64,000 nt of DNA from Saprospiraceae bacterium. Lineage in GTDB: Bacteria; Bacteroidota; Bacteroidia; Chitinophagales; Saprospiraceae. The stretch spans positions 1 through 64,000 of the forward strand of contig JADKAE010000012.1 in NCBI GenBank assembly GCA_016715405.1, given 5' to 3'. A model generated the notes under the pieces. The model was not told the DNA's origin, ran no database searches, and saw only the letters and a program-made list of their open reading frames with translations. Shown here piece after piece: positions 40,206 through 49,123 of this stretch. Each line of letters opens with the position of its first letter. Position 1 is the first letter of the stretch. Both the position numbers and the translations under genes were made by a program.

Positions 40206-41936
40206 ATGGAACAGGCTACTTCCATATTAGAAGTCACCGATCTGCGGGTGCTGTTCAATACACCAGCAGGGCCGCTCACCGCGGTGAACGGGGTGAGTTT
40301 TTCGATTCAAAAAGGAGAAACACTGGGTATTGTGGGCGAATCGGGCTCAGGAAAGTCTGTTACGGCGCTATCAGTGATGGGCTTATTACCGGTTCAGATA
40401 GGCGCCATACCAGGGGGAAAGATGGTATATTATCCTGAAAATGAAGAACCTGTATTTTTAAATGCACTGCGCGGATCGCAATGGCGAACCATTAGAGGCC
40501 GCCGAATCGCGATGATTTTCCAGGAGCCTATGACCTCCCTCAACCCCGTGATGCGTTGCGGCGAGCAGATTGTCGAAGCTATCAGGTTGCATCACGGTGT
40601 GCAGGAAGCAGAGGCAAAAATAACGGCCTTGTCGTGGTTGGAAAAGGTGCAGATCAACGATCCGTTACGCGTTTTTGAGGCTTATCCGCACCAACTATCC
40701 GGCGGGCAGAAACAACGTATAATGATTGCCATGGCCTTGTGTGGCCATCCCGATATACTGATCGCCGATGAACCCACTACCGCACTGGATGTGACGGTAC
40801 AGCAGACTATTCTGGCTTTGCTAAACCAGCTGAAAAAGGATTTGGGGCTTTCCGTCCTGTTTATCACCCACGACCTGGGCGTGATGGCCGCTATTGCCGA
40901 CCGCGTACTGGTGATGAGGCAGGGCAATATTGTAGAGGAAGGAAAGATGGAGAGGTTGTTTAAAACGCCGCAGCATCCCTATACCAAAGGCCTGCTGGCC
41001 TGCCGCCCGCCGCTGGATGTCAGGTTGAAGCGCTTGCCTGTAATCGCCGATTTTGAAAAAAACGCTGATACAGCTGATCTCACGACAATTGTGGCTGCAA
41101 ATGCTTTTACTTCCGAAGAAATAACCCAACGTCAGGCTGTATTGCACCAATCGCCACCTTTGCTCGAAGTGGAGGGCCTGCACACCTGGTTTAGCGGCAA
41201 AAGCGGATTCTGGAATCGCACGCCATCGTGGGTAAAAGCGGTGGACGACGCCAATTTTGAAGTGTATAAGGGCGAAACTCTCGGGCTGGTCGGCGAGTCG
41301 GGCTCGGGAAAAACAACCCTGGGTCGCAGCATTCTCCGATTGGTTGAACCCCGGCAAGGTCGGGTGATATTCGACGGCAGGGATGTAAGCCGTTTTTCCC
41401 GACAGGAACTTACAGCGATCCGTAGCCAAATGCAGATCATATTCCAGGACCCTTATGCCTCGTTTAACCCCCGACTTATGGTTGGCGAAGCGATTGTAGA
41501 GCCGATGATAGTGCACGGTATTGGCAGTAGCCAGAGCGAAAGAAGAGATATGGCTATCGCATTGCTGGAGAAAGTAGGCCTCGAAGGCGCCTTCTTTTCG
41601 CGATATCCCCACGAGTTTTCCGGCGGACAAAGGCAGCGTATCGGCATTGCCCGCGCACTGGCCGTTAATCCCCGGTTTATTGTATGTGATGAATGTGTGT
41701 CTGCGCTCGATGTGTCGGTGCAGGCGCAGGTGCTCAACCTGCTTAAATCACTCCAGGAAGAGCGCGGGCTCACCTATATATTTATCTCCCACGATTTGTC
41801 GGTGGTGCGTTTTATGAGCGACCGTATTGCGGTGATGAAGGAAGGAAAAATTGTAGAATTGGCCGACGCCGAGGATATTTACCGCCGCCCGCAACACCCC
41901 TATACCCGGCAATTGTTGGCCGCGGTGCCGAGGTAA
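40206..41936 (+). CDS. Fused dipeptide/oligopeptide-type ABC transporter ATPase
   Basis: Two complete ABC ATPase modules in one 576-residue chain, the DppD+DppF (YejF-like) arrangement. Module 1 (residues about 8-260) has Walker A GESGSGKSV, signature LSGGQKQR and Walker B ILIADEPTTALD. Module 2 (about 320-576) has GESGSGKTT, FSGGQRQR and IVCDECVSALD, where Cys replaces the usual Pro after DE. Each module ends with the oligopeptide-type extension (QHPYTKGLLA and QHPYTRQLLA). Permease and binding-protein genes are not in the window, so the substrate is inferred only from the family. The TAA stop abuts a 15-copy heptamer array with no gap. Confidence 0.92.
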   Translation: MEQATSILEVTDLRVLFNTPAGPLTAVNGVSFSIQKGETLGIVGESGSGKSVTALSVMGLLPVQIGAIPGGKMVYYPENEEPVFLNALRGSQWRTIRGRRIAMIFQEPMTSLNPVMRCGEQIVEAIRLHHGVQEAEAKITALSWLEKVQINDPLRVFEAYPHQLSGGQKQRIMIAMALCGHPDILIADEPTTALDVTVQQTILALLNQLKKDLGLSVLFITHDLGVMAAIADRVLVMRQGNIVEEGKMERLFKTPQHPYTKGLLACRPPLDVRLKRLPVIADFEKNADTADLTTIVAANAFTSEEITQRQAVLHQSPPLLEVEGLHTWFSGKSGFWNRTPSWVKAVDDANFEVYKGETLGLVGESGSGKTTLGRSILRLVEPRQGRVIFDGRDVSRFSRQELTAIRSQMQIIFQDPYASFNPRLMVGEAIVEPMIVHGIGSSQSERRDMAIALLEKVGLEGAFFSRYPHEFSGGQRQRIGIARALAVNPRFIVCDECVSALDVSVQAQVLNLLKSLQEERGLTYIFISHDLSVVRFMSDRIAVMKEGKIVELADAEDIYRRPQHPYTRQLLAAVPR

Positions 41937-42118
41937 GTTGTCGGTTGTCAGTTGTCGGTTGTCGGTTGTCAGTTGTCGGTTGTCAGTTGTCGGTTGTCAG
42001 TTGTCGGTTGTCAGTTGTCGGTTGTCAGTTGTCGGTTGTCGGTTCTTTATATACTTTTTAAATAGAGAACAGATAACAGAAAACAGATAACAGAAAACCG
42101 ACAACCGACAACCGATAA
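41937..42118. repeat. Heptamer tandem array (15 copies) with inverted second arm
   Basis: Fifteen contiguous 7-mers, GTTGTCG or GTTGTCA in largely alternating order, fill 41937-42041. After an AT-rich loop (about 42046-42070) the second arm ends in CCGACAACCGACAACCGAT-type sequence up to 42118, complementary to the first. The array begins directly after the ABC ATPase stop and ends 7 bases before the stop of the convergent T9SS gene, so it may fold into a large bidirectional terminator-like hairpin. Confidence 0.92.
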
Positions 42119-42125
42119 CATTCAT

Positions 42126-43814
42126 TTATCGTGCAATCACAAAACGCTCGGCGCGGTAGCCTTCCGGCGTCAGGATAGACAACACATATGTGCCGTTGGG
42201 CAGATCGTGTACGTCGAAGCGGTACGTTTCGTTGAGTACATTTTCCAGACGCTGCTGGCCGATCATCTTCCCGTTGATATCGAGGATGCCTACTTGTACT
42301 TCCTTAGCCGTCTGGTCGAGTTCGAAGCCGAGGTTCAGGTAGTCGCTGGCAGGGTTGGGCATTACCTTTACTTTAAAGGCATCAAGCGGCTGGATATCTT
42401 CCGTGCCGGTTACGAAACCGTCGAGGTGCAGACGGGCTGCAACGGTGCGGTCTGACCATCCCGAATACAGGATATCGAGGAACAGCGGTTGGGTAGGGAA
42501 GTTTGCATATTCCACATTGCTGGAAGACAAATATCTCGGTGCAACGCTCAGCGCAGGGCCGGAGCCGTCGTACAACAATGCGATATAGTAAGCTCCACCC
42601 GGTTCGAGTTCTACCACGTCGCCGGTGAGTGACTCAAGCTCTATCAGGAGCAGTTCGTTGGCAGGCGTAGCCTCAGTAATAGAATAAGAAGCAAGCGCGA
42701 TAGGCGTCAGGTCGTCAAAACTTCCACCGGTAGCGGCAAAGTCTATCTGATTATCGTCATTGGCATCGGCGTCAAAGAGCACTACGTTAATCACGTCGAG
42801 TGCGGGGTCACCGGAGATCAGGCTTTCCGGATTGGCCAAGCCGAATGAAGCATGCGTTACAACGCCGCCATCAGGGCCTGCAATGACCAATGATCCGATG
42901 TTGTAAGTGAGGTTGTAAGGATCGACGAAGCTTGCATCAGAGGGGCCTGCGCTGCCATCCAAAGCGCCGTTGTCGAGCGCCCAGGTATAGTCGGTCATCA
43001 CAAACTTGGTCTCGATCGTTTCGTCGTTTTGGTCGTTTGCAAAAACGGCCGTGTATTCGCCGAGTTCGGTCGGCGTATAGGTGCCTACCATCGCAATGGC
43101 AGAGTCAGACAAGCCGGCAATATCTTTAGAACCCGTAAGTACCGTTTCACCGCCGTTGGGATCCGTGATAGTCACCGAGGCAGTCACCGTAAGCGGATCG
43201 GGAGAAGCATTTACGTAGTTTACGCTCATTACGTCTACCGGAACAGCCTGGGAAAGCGGCGTGTGGTAAGAATACGATGCAACGCCGCCGTAGAAGGTCT
43301 TGATCGTAAATGACATTTGTACCGGTGTGCCCGAATCAAGTACAGGTACGATGGTTTCGCAGCTGGCACGCGACAAAAATACGGCCGGCACTGTAATCGT
43401 GCTGTCAAAAGTAGGGTCAGCCGACATGTTGTAAACGGTCGTAGCACCATCGGTTGCAGTAGTGTAGTGGTTGCAAATAATCACACCGGCGGCTCCTGCA
43501 AGCTGAGCGTTGTATGTTTTTACGGTAAAATTGCAGGTTCCGCGACGAATCAACGCAAATTTGCCTGTGAGATCTGCAAGGATTTCGCCGCAGGCCATGC
43601 TGTCGACTTCGGTAAAGGCCCATTGCAACTGCCCAGTCACCGTTTCGCTCAAAGTCGGTCCCCAGCCCGATTGGGTGCCATAATCATAAACGCCGGCAAT
43701 ACCGGCAGGCGAAAGCACTTCCACATCTACTGGGAAAGGTGAATCGATGTTAATTTGCGCCATGGCAAATTGCATGGATGCGATAGCAAACAAAAGAGTA
43801 AACAGTTTTTTCAT
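42126..43814 (-). CDS. T9SS-secreted protein with PA domain
   Basis: A 562-residue exported protein. The signal peptide is MKKLFTLLFAIASMQFAMAQ. Residues about 75-185 form a protease-associated (PA) domain (GKFALIRRGTCNFTVKTYNA, then AAGVIICNH), usually a lid or adhesion module on secreted enzymes, but no peptidase domain is present. The middle looks like Ig/CARDB-type and jelly-roll beta domains. The last 85 residues are a type A type-IX secretion tail (KVMPNPASDYLNLGFELDQT, DINGKMIGQQRL, LPNGTYVLSI, ending RAERFVIAR). It should be exported by T9SS and anchored or released at the surface. The role is unknown; adhesion is a guess. Intact frame. Confidence 0.9.
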   Translation of the reverse strand: MKKLFTLLFAIASMQFAMAQINIDSPFPVDVEVLSPAGIAGVYDYGTQSGWGPTLSETVTGQLQWAFTEVDSMACGEILADLTGKFALIRRGTCNFTVKTYNAQLAGAAGVIICNHYTTATDGATTVYNMSADPTFDSTITVPAVFLSRASCETIVPVLDSGTPVQMSFTIKTFYGGVASYSYHTPLSQAVPVDVMSVNYVNASPDPLTVTASVTITDPNGGETVLTGSKDIAGLSDSAIAMVGTYTPTELGEYTAVFANDQNDETIETKFVMTDYTWALDNGALDGSAGPSDASFVDPYNLTYNIGSLVIAGPDGGVVTHASFGLANPESLISGDPALDVINVVLFDADANDDNQIDFAATGGSFDDLTPIALASYSITEATPANELLLIELESLTGDVVELEPGGAYYIALLYDGSGPALSVAPRYLSSSNVEYANFPTQPLFLDILYSGWSDRTVAARLHLDGFVTGTEDIQPLDAFKVKVMPNPASDYLNLGFELDQTAKEVQVGILDINGKMIGQQRLENVLNETYRFDVHDLPNGTYVLSILTPEGYRAERFVIAR

Positions 43815-44092
43815 ATTAGTCCGGTTTTATTACGAATTGAAAAAATAAACAATTGATGGATCTGGTTTTGATAAATGGGGCTTGCGTATCTGGGAATGAG
43901 AAGTTTTTGTGTAAAGACTGCGTGTGGGCAAATTTCAAAAAAAATGTACGGATTGTGCAACCTTTCGAAAAAAAAAAACCGTCTATTCTGAAATGTGATC
44001 GACATCACAGAAGTATATGTCGAAAATACCAGGTTATTTGGAATAATTTGTTTAATTTTATGTCCGGTTTTTGTTATCAAAGACGAAACTCC

Positions 44093-44341
44093 ATGAAAAA
44101 GCTGAACTATCGCACTGTCCTTTTTGTATTCCTTGCTATCTTGAGTGCTGCTTCCTGCCTCTACCTGAATACAGGAGCAACTTATGTTGCGGGCAATGTA
44201 CAGCAGGAAGAAAATGTATTGGGACGTCTGTCAGAGGAAGAATCTTTTGAAGAAGACCAGCCCGGCCACACTCCACTGCCCGATGTACATCTGCTCAAAA
44301 AAGTAGTAGAAGGAGGCAGAAGATTCTTTCCTGCACACTAA
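44093..44341 (+). CDS. Small secreted protein or lipoprotein, unknown
   Basis: An 82-residue protein I do not recognise. ATG 44093 opens a hydrophobic signal sequence (MKKLNYRTVLFVFLAILSAA) followed by SCLYLN; the Cys at a lipobox-like LSAASC position suggests a lipoprotein, though the -3 residue is not ideal. The mature part is acidic (VLGRLSEEESFEEDQPGHTP) and ends with a basic LKKVVEGGRRFFPAH. The frame is open further upstream to 43853 without a better start. It has no double-glycine leader, so it is unlikely to be cargo of the C39 exporter. Its TAA stop shares CTAA (44338-44341) with the MBL gene. Confidence 0.6.
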   Translation: MKKLNYRTVLFVFLAILSAASCLYLNTGATYVAGNVQQEENVLGRLSEEESFEEDQPGHTPLPDVHLLKKVVEGGRRFFPAH

Positions 44342-45240
44342 ACTATCATTTTCTTTTTCCAGTATCTCATCAATCCGGCTACGCTCATCCATGCCGGATT
44401 AGCACTTTCATAACGCGCCATATCAAATTCTCCCGTACCCGCTTCTATTAATTCAAGGGCAGCAAATTCCTGAAACAGCGGGGTGATGTCTTCTATGCTC
44501 GTTCCCTGGCTGAAAGGTTTCCACATCCATTGAGCCCACTTGTCGAGCCTGAATTCAAGCTCGTCGAGATGCAGTTGAATATCATTTATAGGCCCAAAAT
44601 GGGTAAGCCATAGGCGTTCTACCGACAATTCGCGTATCAATGCGATTGATTCCTTCCAGTTTGGTATATGGATATCTGGAGGCGGACAGGGCGCTGCGAC
44701 CATTCCTCTATTGATACGCACGCCGGCAACATCGCCGGTAAACAAGTCGCTTCCGTTTTGCCAGGCAATATGGTGTACGGCATGGCCGGGCGTATGCCAG
44801 GCAGTAAATTCGAGATTGCCAATCTGGATTTTTTCCTGATGAGCTACGGTTCTCAAGCGCTCTTCGGCGATGGGCTGCAAATCGCCCCACAGGGTTTCCA
44901 TCTGCTCTTTGTAGATCAATTTGGCGGAATGGTACAACTTTTCGGGCTGATGCATATGCGGCGCACCCAAGGGATGTACGTAGATGGTGGCGCCTTGCCG
45001 GGCGAATACCCAGGCCGCCCCGGCATGGTCGAGATGGATATGGGTGACCAGCACGTGGCGGATGTCTTCAGGAGTGTATCCCGATGCCCTAATGCCGGCT
45101 TCCAACTGAGCCAGGGTAGAGTGGGGGCCGGTTTCCACAAGCACAGGCCCTTCGTTGCTTTCCAGCAAAAAGGCTGCGACGGTTTGGTCATTGCCCTGGA
45201 AATTTAAATCCAATAATTTGATATGTGGAGGCAGTTTCAT
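44338..45240 (-). CDS. MBL-fold metallo-hydrolase
   Basis: Metallo-beta-lactamase-fold hydrolase of 300 residues. The first zinc motif is THIHLDHAG (residues 66-74), with HTPGHAVHH as the third ligand site, FTGDVAGVR the bridging Asp and LTHFGPIND the last His. The helical C-terminal part (DKWAQWMWKPFSQGTSIEDI) resembles the glyoxalase/thioesterase-like clade, so a thioester or lactone substrate is possible but unproved. Its ATG overlaps the stop of the acyl-CoA dehydrogenase gene in an ATGA, implying translational coupling and a shared step in acyl-CoA or fatty acid metabolism. Confidence 0.88.
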   Translation of the reverse strand: MKLPPHIKLLDLNFQGNDQTVAAFLLESNEGPVLVETGPHSTLAQLEAGIRASGYTPEDIRHVLVTHIHLDHAGAAWVFARQGATIYVHPLGAPHMHQPEKLYHSAKLIYKEQMETLWGDLQPIAEERLRTVAHQEKIQIGNLEFTAWHTPGHAVHHIAWQNGSDLFTGDVAGVRINRGMVAAPCPPPDIHIPNWKESIALIRELSVERLWLTHFGPINDIQLHLDELEFRLDKWAQWMWKPFSQGTSIEDITPLFQEFAALELIEAGTGEFDMARYESANPAWMSVAGLMRYWKKKMIV

Positions 45241-47035
45241 TGCAGATGCGCCGGTTTGATGTCCAGCGTAAGGTGGTTGTCGCTGCTCAGCCTTTGATGC
45301 AAAGCAGTGGTTTTAGGTAGCTCGTATTCGTAATAATAAGTGCAGGTGTGCAACTGGCTTTCGTAAAAAAGCAGGTCTTCTGCATGAGGTGCGCCATCGA
45401 GTGCCCGGTCTGCGCTCACGGCAAGTTTGAGCCATTGCCAGGCAATGGTTACTATGCTGAAATATTCCAGGTAAAGGGTGGCGTCGGCCAGGAAGACTTC
45501 GGGCGCATGCGTGCTTGCAAGCCTGCCGAGGTGTTGTGTGATTTGCTGTAGGGCGCCTGCGGCCTGTGCCAACTGCCCGGCTCTGGCCTTCAAACTGGGC
45601 CTTTGTTGGGCTTCTTCGATGGTTTTGCCAGTTCGGCCGCATACAATTGGGCCGTTTGTCCGTTGGCCATGAATATTTTTCTTCCCAACAGATCCATGCC
45701 GTGAATGGCCGTTGTGCCCTCGTAAATGGCATTGACGCGGATGTCCCGGTAGTATTGTTCCAACAGAAAATCGGCGCAATAACCGGCGCCTCCCATACAT
45801 TGCATGCCTGCGCTGACGGCCAGCGTTCCCATTTCACTAGGATAGGATTTGGCAATGGGTGTGAGTAATTCAAGCAGCAAATGGGCGTTTTCTTTTTCTT
45901 CTCCCTGGCCCGTGCGGTACTGGTCGCCATAATAGCTGCATTGTAGCAAAAGTGCCATACTTCCCTCAATTACAGCCTTTTGAAATAGTAACATTCTTTT
46001 TACATCGGCGTGCTCGATGATGAGCACTTGGGGCTGGTTGATGTCTTTGTTGGAGGGATGCCTGCCCTGGGGGCGCTCGTTGGCGTACTTGAGTGCGGAC
46101 TGGTAAGCGCCGGAGGCTACGCCAGTTGCCATTAGCCCTGTGCCTATACGGGCTTCATTCATCAGTTGAAACATATACGACAGGCCCTTGTGGGGTTCTC
46201 CCACCAGGTATCCCCGGCATTCGTCGTTTTCACCCATCATCAGGTGGGCGGCCACGTATCCCTTTTGGCCCATTTTGCCAAAAATGCCCGCCGTGGTTAC
46301 ATCGTTAAAAACCAGTCCCCCGTTTTCAGGCCGGTATTTGGGGACGACAAACAGGGAAATGCCTTTGGTTCCGGCGGGGGCTCCTTTGATTCGGGCCAGC
46401 AAAAGGTGTACCACGTTGTCGACAGCGGTGTGGTCGCCTCCCGATATGTATATTTTTTGTCCTTTAATTAAATAATGTCCCTCCGGCATAGGCGTGGCAC
46501 TCGAGGTAATATCCGATAGCGAACTGCCTGCCTGGGGTTCGGTGAGCGCCATTGTACCCTGCCAGTGGCCGGCGAACATAGATGGAATATACGTTTGTGC
46601 CAGCTCATCAGTGCCATAATTGCGAATGAGCCTGGCGGCGCCCTGGGTGAGAAAAACATAACTCACCGCGTTGGCGTTGGCAGCGTAAAAGACTAGCTGG
46701 CAGGCACTCAGCAGGGTTTGCGGCATGAGCCGGCCGTTGTTGTGAGGGGCATCAATGGCGGATATCCAGCCGCCCTCGGCTAGCGCCTTGATAGCTTGCT
46801 TTAAACCGGGATGCACCTCTACCACGCCATCTTTGTAGCAGGCCTTTTCCTTGTCCATTTCACGAAAAATAGGGTAGAGGTAGTTGTCGCTCAGTTGTTT
46901 GGCGGCGTCGAGGGTCATCAGAAAGGCTTCGGCGTCGAAGTCAGAAAACAAGGGATGGCGTCTGAGTTCTGGCCCGTTCAACACTTCGAGCATTAAAAAT
47001 TGCAGAAATCTGGAGTTGATGTATGAATTGTCCAT
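45237..47035 (-). CDS. Acyl-CoA dehydrogenase with C-terminal extension (DmdC/FadE-like), frameshifted
   Basis: FAD-dependent flavoenzyme of about 600 residues that oxidises acyl-CoA thioesters. The core shows the flavin-contact stretch MALTEPQAGSSLSDITSSAT, the YLIKGQKIYISGGDH strand, and RDIRVNAIYEGTTAIHGMDLLGRK near residue 450, where the EGT is the typical nucleotide-binding motif. The frame breaks at the T4 run 45623-45626; one more base gives LAKTIEEAQQRPSLKARAGQ, leading into the helical C-terminal extension of the long acyl-CoA dehydrogenase subfamily that includes DmdC. The substrate chain cannot be read from the sequence. Coupled by an ATGA overlap to the MBL hydrolase downstream. 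Confidence 0.92.
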
Positions 47036-47115
47036 TATTGCTATTTTATTTTACTCAGACGAAATTTTCTCGTCGATTTATTTTAATTTAAAAACAAAAA
47101 GCAATTTACAAAAGC

Positions 47116-48029
47116 TTACCATTTATAGCCATTTAAAAAGTCGGCAATCGACATTCTTTTTTTGCCTTGTAATTGCAATTCTAGCACATTGATATAGCCG
47201 TCGGCTGTGGAGATGTGAAGCCATTTTTTGTGATCAGAGACAACAGTTCCGGGAGGCTCGGCCGGAGAGGAAAACACAGGAACGGATTGAAGTATTTTGA
47301 GCTCGAGGCCCTGAAAGGTAGTCCAGGCGGCAGGGTAGGGGCTTAGTCCCCTGATAAAATCGTGAACGGCCTCAGTGGATTGATCGAAATTGATCTCACA
47401 GGTTTCGTGGAATAACTCGGGGGCAGAAGTGGCCTGGCTGTCGTCTTGCTTTAGGGCGTGGTACTGTCCCGATTCGATGGCTTTTACTGTTTTTAGCGCT
47501 ACATCGGCTCCGAGCGCCATCAGCCGGTCGTGGAGTTCGCCGGCTGTTTCGTTTTTACCTATGGGAATGCGTTCCTGGAAAAGCAGGTCGCCGGTATCGA
47601 TATCCTGTTGAATGAAAAAGGTGGTGACACCCGTTTCTTTTTCTCCTCTTATGATCGCCCAGTTGATGGGGCGGCTCCTCGGTATTTGGGTAACAGGGAG
47701 GCGTGCAGGTTGAACGTACCCAATGCGGGCATTCGCCATACTGCTTCGGGTAGCATCCGGAAGGCGACTACTACCTGGAGGTCGGCTTTGAGCGCTTGTA
47801 AGCCAGCCAAAAAATCGGGATCTTTCAGCTTGAGGGGTTGCAGAATGTGCAAGCCTTTGGCCACGGCGTATTGCTTAATGGGCGATTCGATCAATTGCTT
47901 GTGGCCCCGCCCGCCGGTTTTGTCGGCGGCGGTAACCACGCCTACTACCTGGTATCCCTCCCGGATCAACAAATCGAGCGTAGGCACGGCAAAGGCAGGT
48001 GTGCCCATAAAAACGATGCGCAACGACAT
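47116..48029 (-). CDS. fmt: Methionyl-tRNA formyltransferase, frameshifted
   Basis: Adds formyl to initiator Met-tRNA using 10-formyl-THF. The start is the ATG ending at 48029 (MSLRIVFMGTPAFAVPTLDL). The catalytic Asn/His region NLHASLLPKYRGAAPINWAI is cut by a frame break at the G4 run 47668-47671, exactly within the family signature; one more base restores it. The catalytic Asp lies in ETGVTTFFIQQDIDTGDLLF. The C-terminal OB-like domain ends GKKRMSIADFLNGYKW, typical of Fmt. About 305 residues. The GT2-like gene lies 4 bases upstream on the same strand (48034-49020), so fmt is probably translated from the same message. Confidence 0.95.
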
Positions 48030-48033
48030 AGGC

Positions 48034-49020
48034 TTAAAATCGCTTGATAGATTCAATAATATAAAGCGGCCGCTGTTTGATCTCGCTGTAGATATTCGAC
48101 AGATAAATAGACATGATGTAGAGGTTGAGGCAGGTGACTGCAAAAAAAACAGAGATGAGCAGCACGAGGAAGGTCCAGCCCGCGTTGGCCTGGGTTGCGT
48201 TGCCCAGCAGATCGAAGCCCGTGAACTTGAATTTGAGCGCATTGACCACCACGCCTATCAGGAATAAAAGCGAAAACAGGAAAATCCACAGCAGCAAAGT
48301 ACGAAGGAAAGTGGTATAAGAGGTAATGGCCAGCAGCGAAGTGCGGAAGCGCTCGGTAAAGGCTTCATCCATGTCTTCTTTGAGCGGCTCTTCGACGAGC
48401 AGATGGGTGGTGCGATAGCCCACAATGGAATAGATAGCCTTCATGTAGCGCAGGTTTTCTCGCAGCCGCAACAGCGAATTGAGCGCCCTTCGGGAAATAA
48501 TACGCGTATTGTGGGCTTTTTTGTCGATCTTGAGTTTGGAATAGCGTTTTAATATCGAATAGAACAGACCGTAAAGCCAGCGCAGGTAAAACCTCACTTT
48601 GCGGGTACGCGCCCGCAGGTATACGATATCAAAGTCCTCGCGGGTTTTTTCGAAAAGAGAAATAACCACTTCGGGGGCGTGATAAAAAGCAGGTTCGATA
48701 ATCACCGTATAATCGCCGTTGGCGCGGTCGAGGCCGGCCACGATGGCATGGTTTTTATTTACCGGGCTCGACATATTGAGCAGGTAGATGTTCTTTTTGA
48801 GCGATTCATCCAGTGGTGTAATCTCGGGGTCTACCGGGCAGCCGGCGCAGTTATTTACCAAAATGATCTCAAAATCGCTGAAATGCGTATCGAGCAGAGG
48901 GTGTAAACGCTGCAAAAAGTCGGTAAGCCGGCCCTGCTGCCAGGTGCCAGGAACCACACTAACTACGGATAAAAAGGTGTTGAACATGCCTGAAGGATAA
49001 AAAAGTGGCTTTTTTTCCAT
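48034..49020 (-). CDS. GT2-like membrane protein with degenerate active site
   Basis: A 328-residue protein with the overall layout of polyprenol-phosphate GT2 enzymes (GtrB/DPM1-like): an N-terminal GT-A fold and two C-terminal membrane helices (about 240-262, LLLWIFLFSLLFLIGVVVNA; and 285-308, FLVLLISVFFAVTCLNLYIM). The sugar-nucleotide motifs are changed, however. The usual VDDGSTD is replaced by VNNCAGCPVD, and the DxD-containing DADLQxPPE by EPAFYHAPE, while NHAIVAGLDRANGDYTVII between them is conserved. The missing acidic residues suggest loss of metal-dependent transfer. ATG 49020 or 48987 may be the start. Divergent from the C39 exporter and directly upstream of fmt. Confidence 0.8.
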   Translation of the reverse strand: MEKKPLFYPSGMFNTFLSVVSVVPGTWQQGRLTDFLQRLHPLLDTHFSDFEIILVNNCAGCPVDPEITPLDESLKKNIYLLNMSSPVNKNHAIVAGLDRANGDYTVIIEPAFYHAPEVVISLFEKTREDFDIVYLRARTRKVRFYLRWLYGLFYSILKRYSKLKIDKKAHNTRIISRRALNSLLRLRENLRYMKAIYSIVGYRTTHLLVEEPLKEDMDEAFTERFRTSLLAITSYTTFLRTLLLWIFLFSLLFLIGVVVNALKFKFTGFDLLGNATQANAGWTFLVLLISVFFAVTCLNLYIMSIYLSNIYSEIKQRPLYIIESIKRF

Positions 49021-49123
49021 AAAAAGGGCAATTTCTGCAACTTTTTATAAAAAATGCGTCAAAAATGCAACATAATGCTGAAAATTCATTGTTAAATTTG
49101 TGTGATGCCATCCAATCCGCTAT

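Noticed and set aside
44093..44341. Small secreted protein as cargo of the C39 exporter
   Set aside because: It has a Sec-type signal/lipobox rather than a double-glycine leader and lies 5 kb away beyond unrelated genes.
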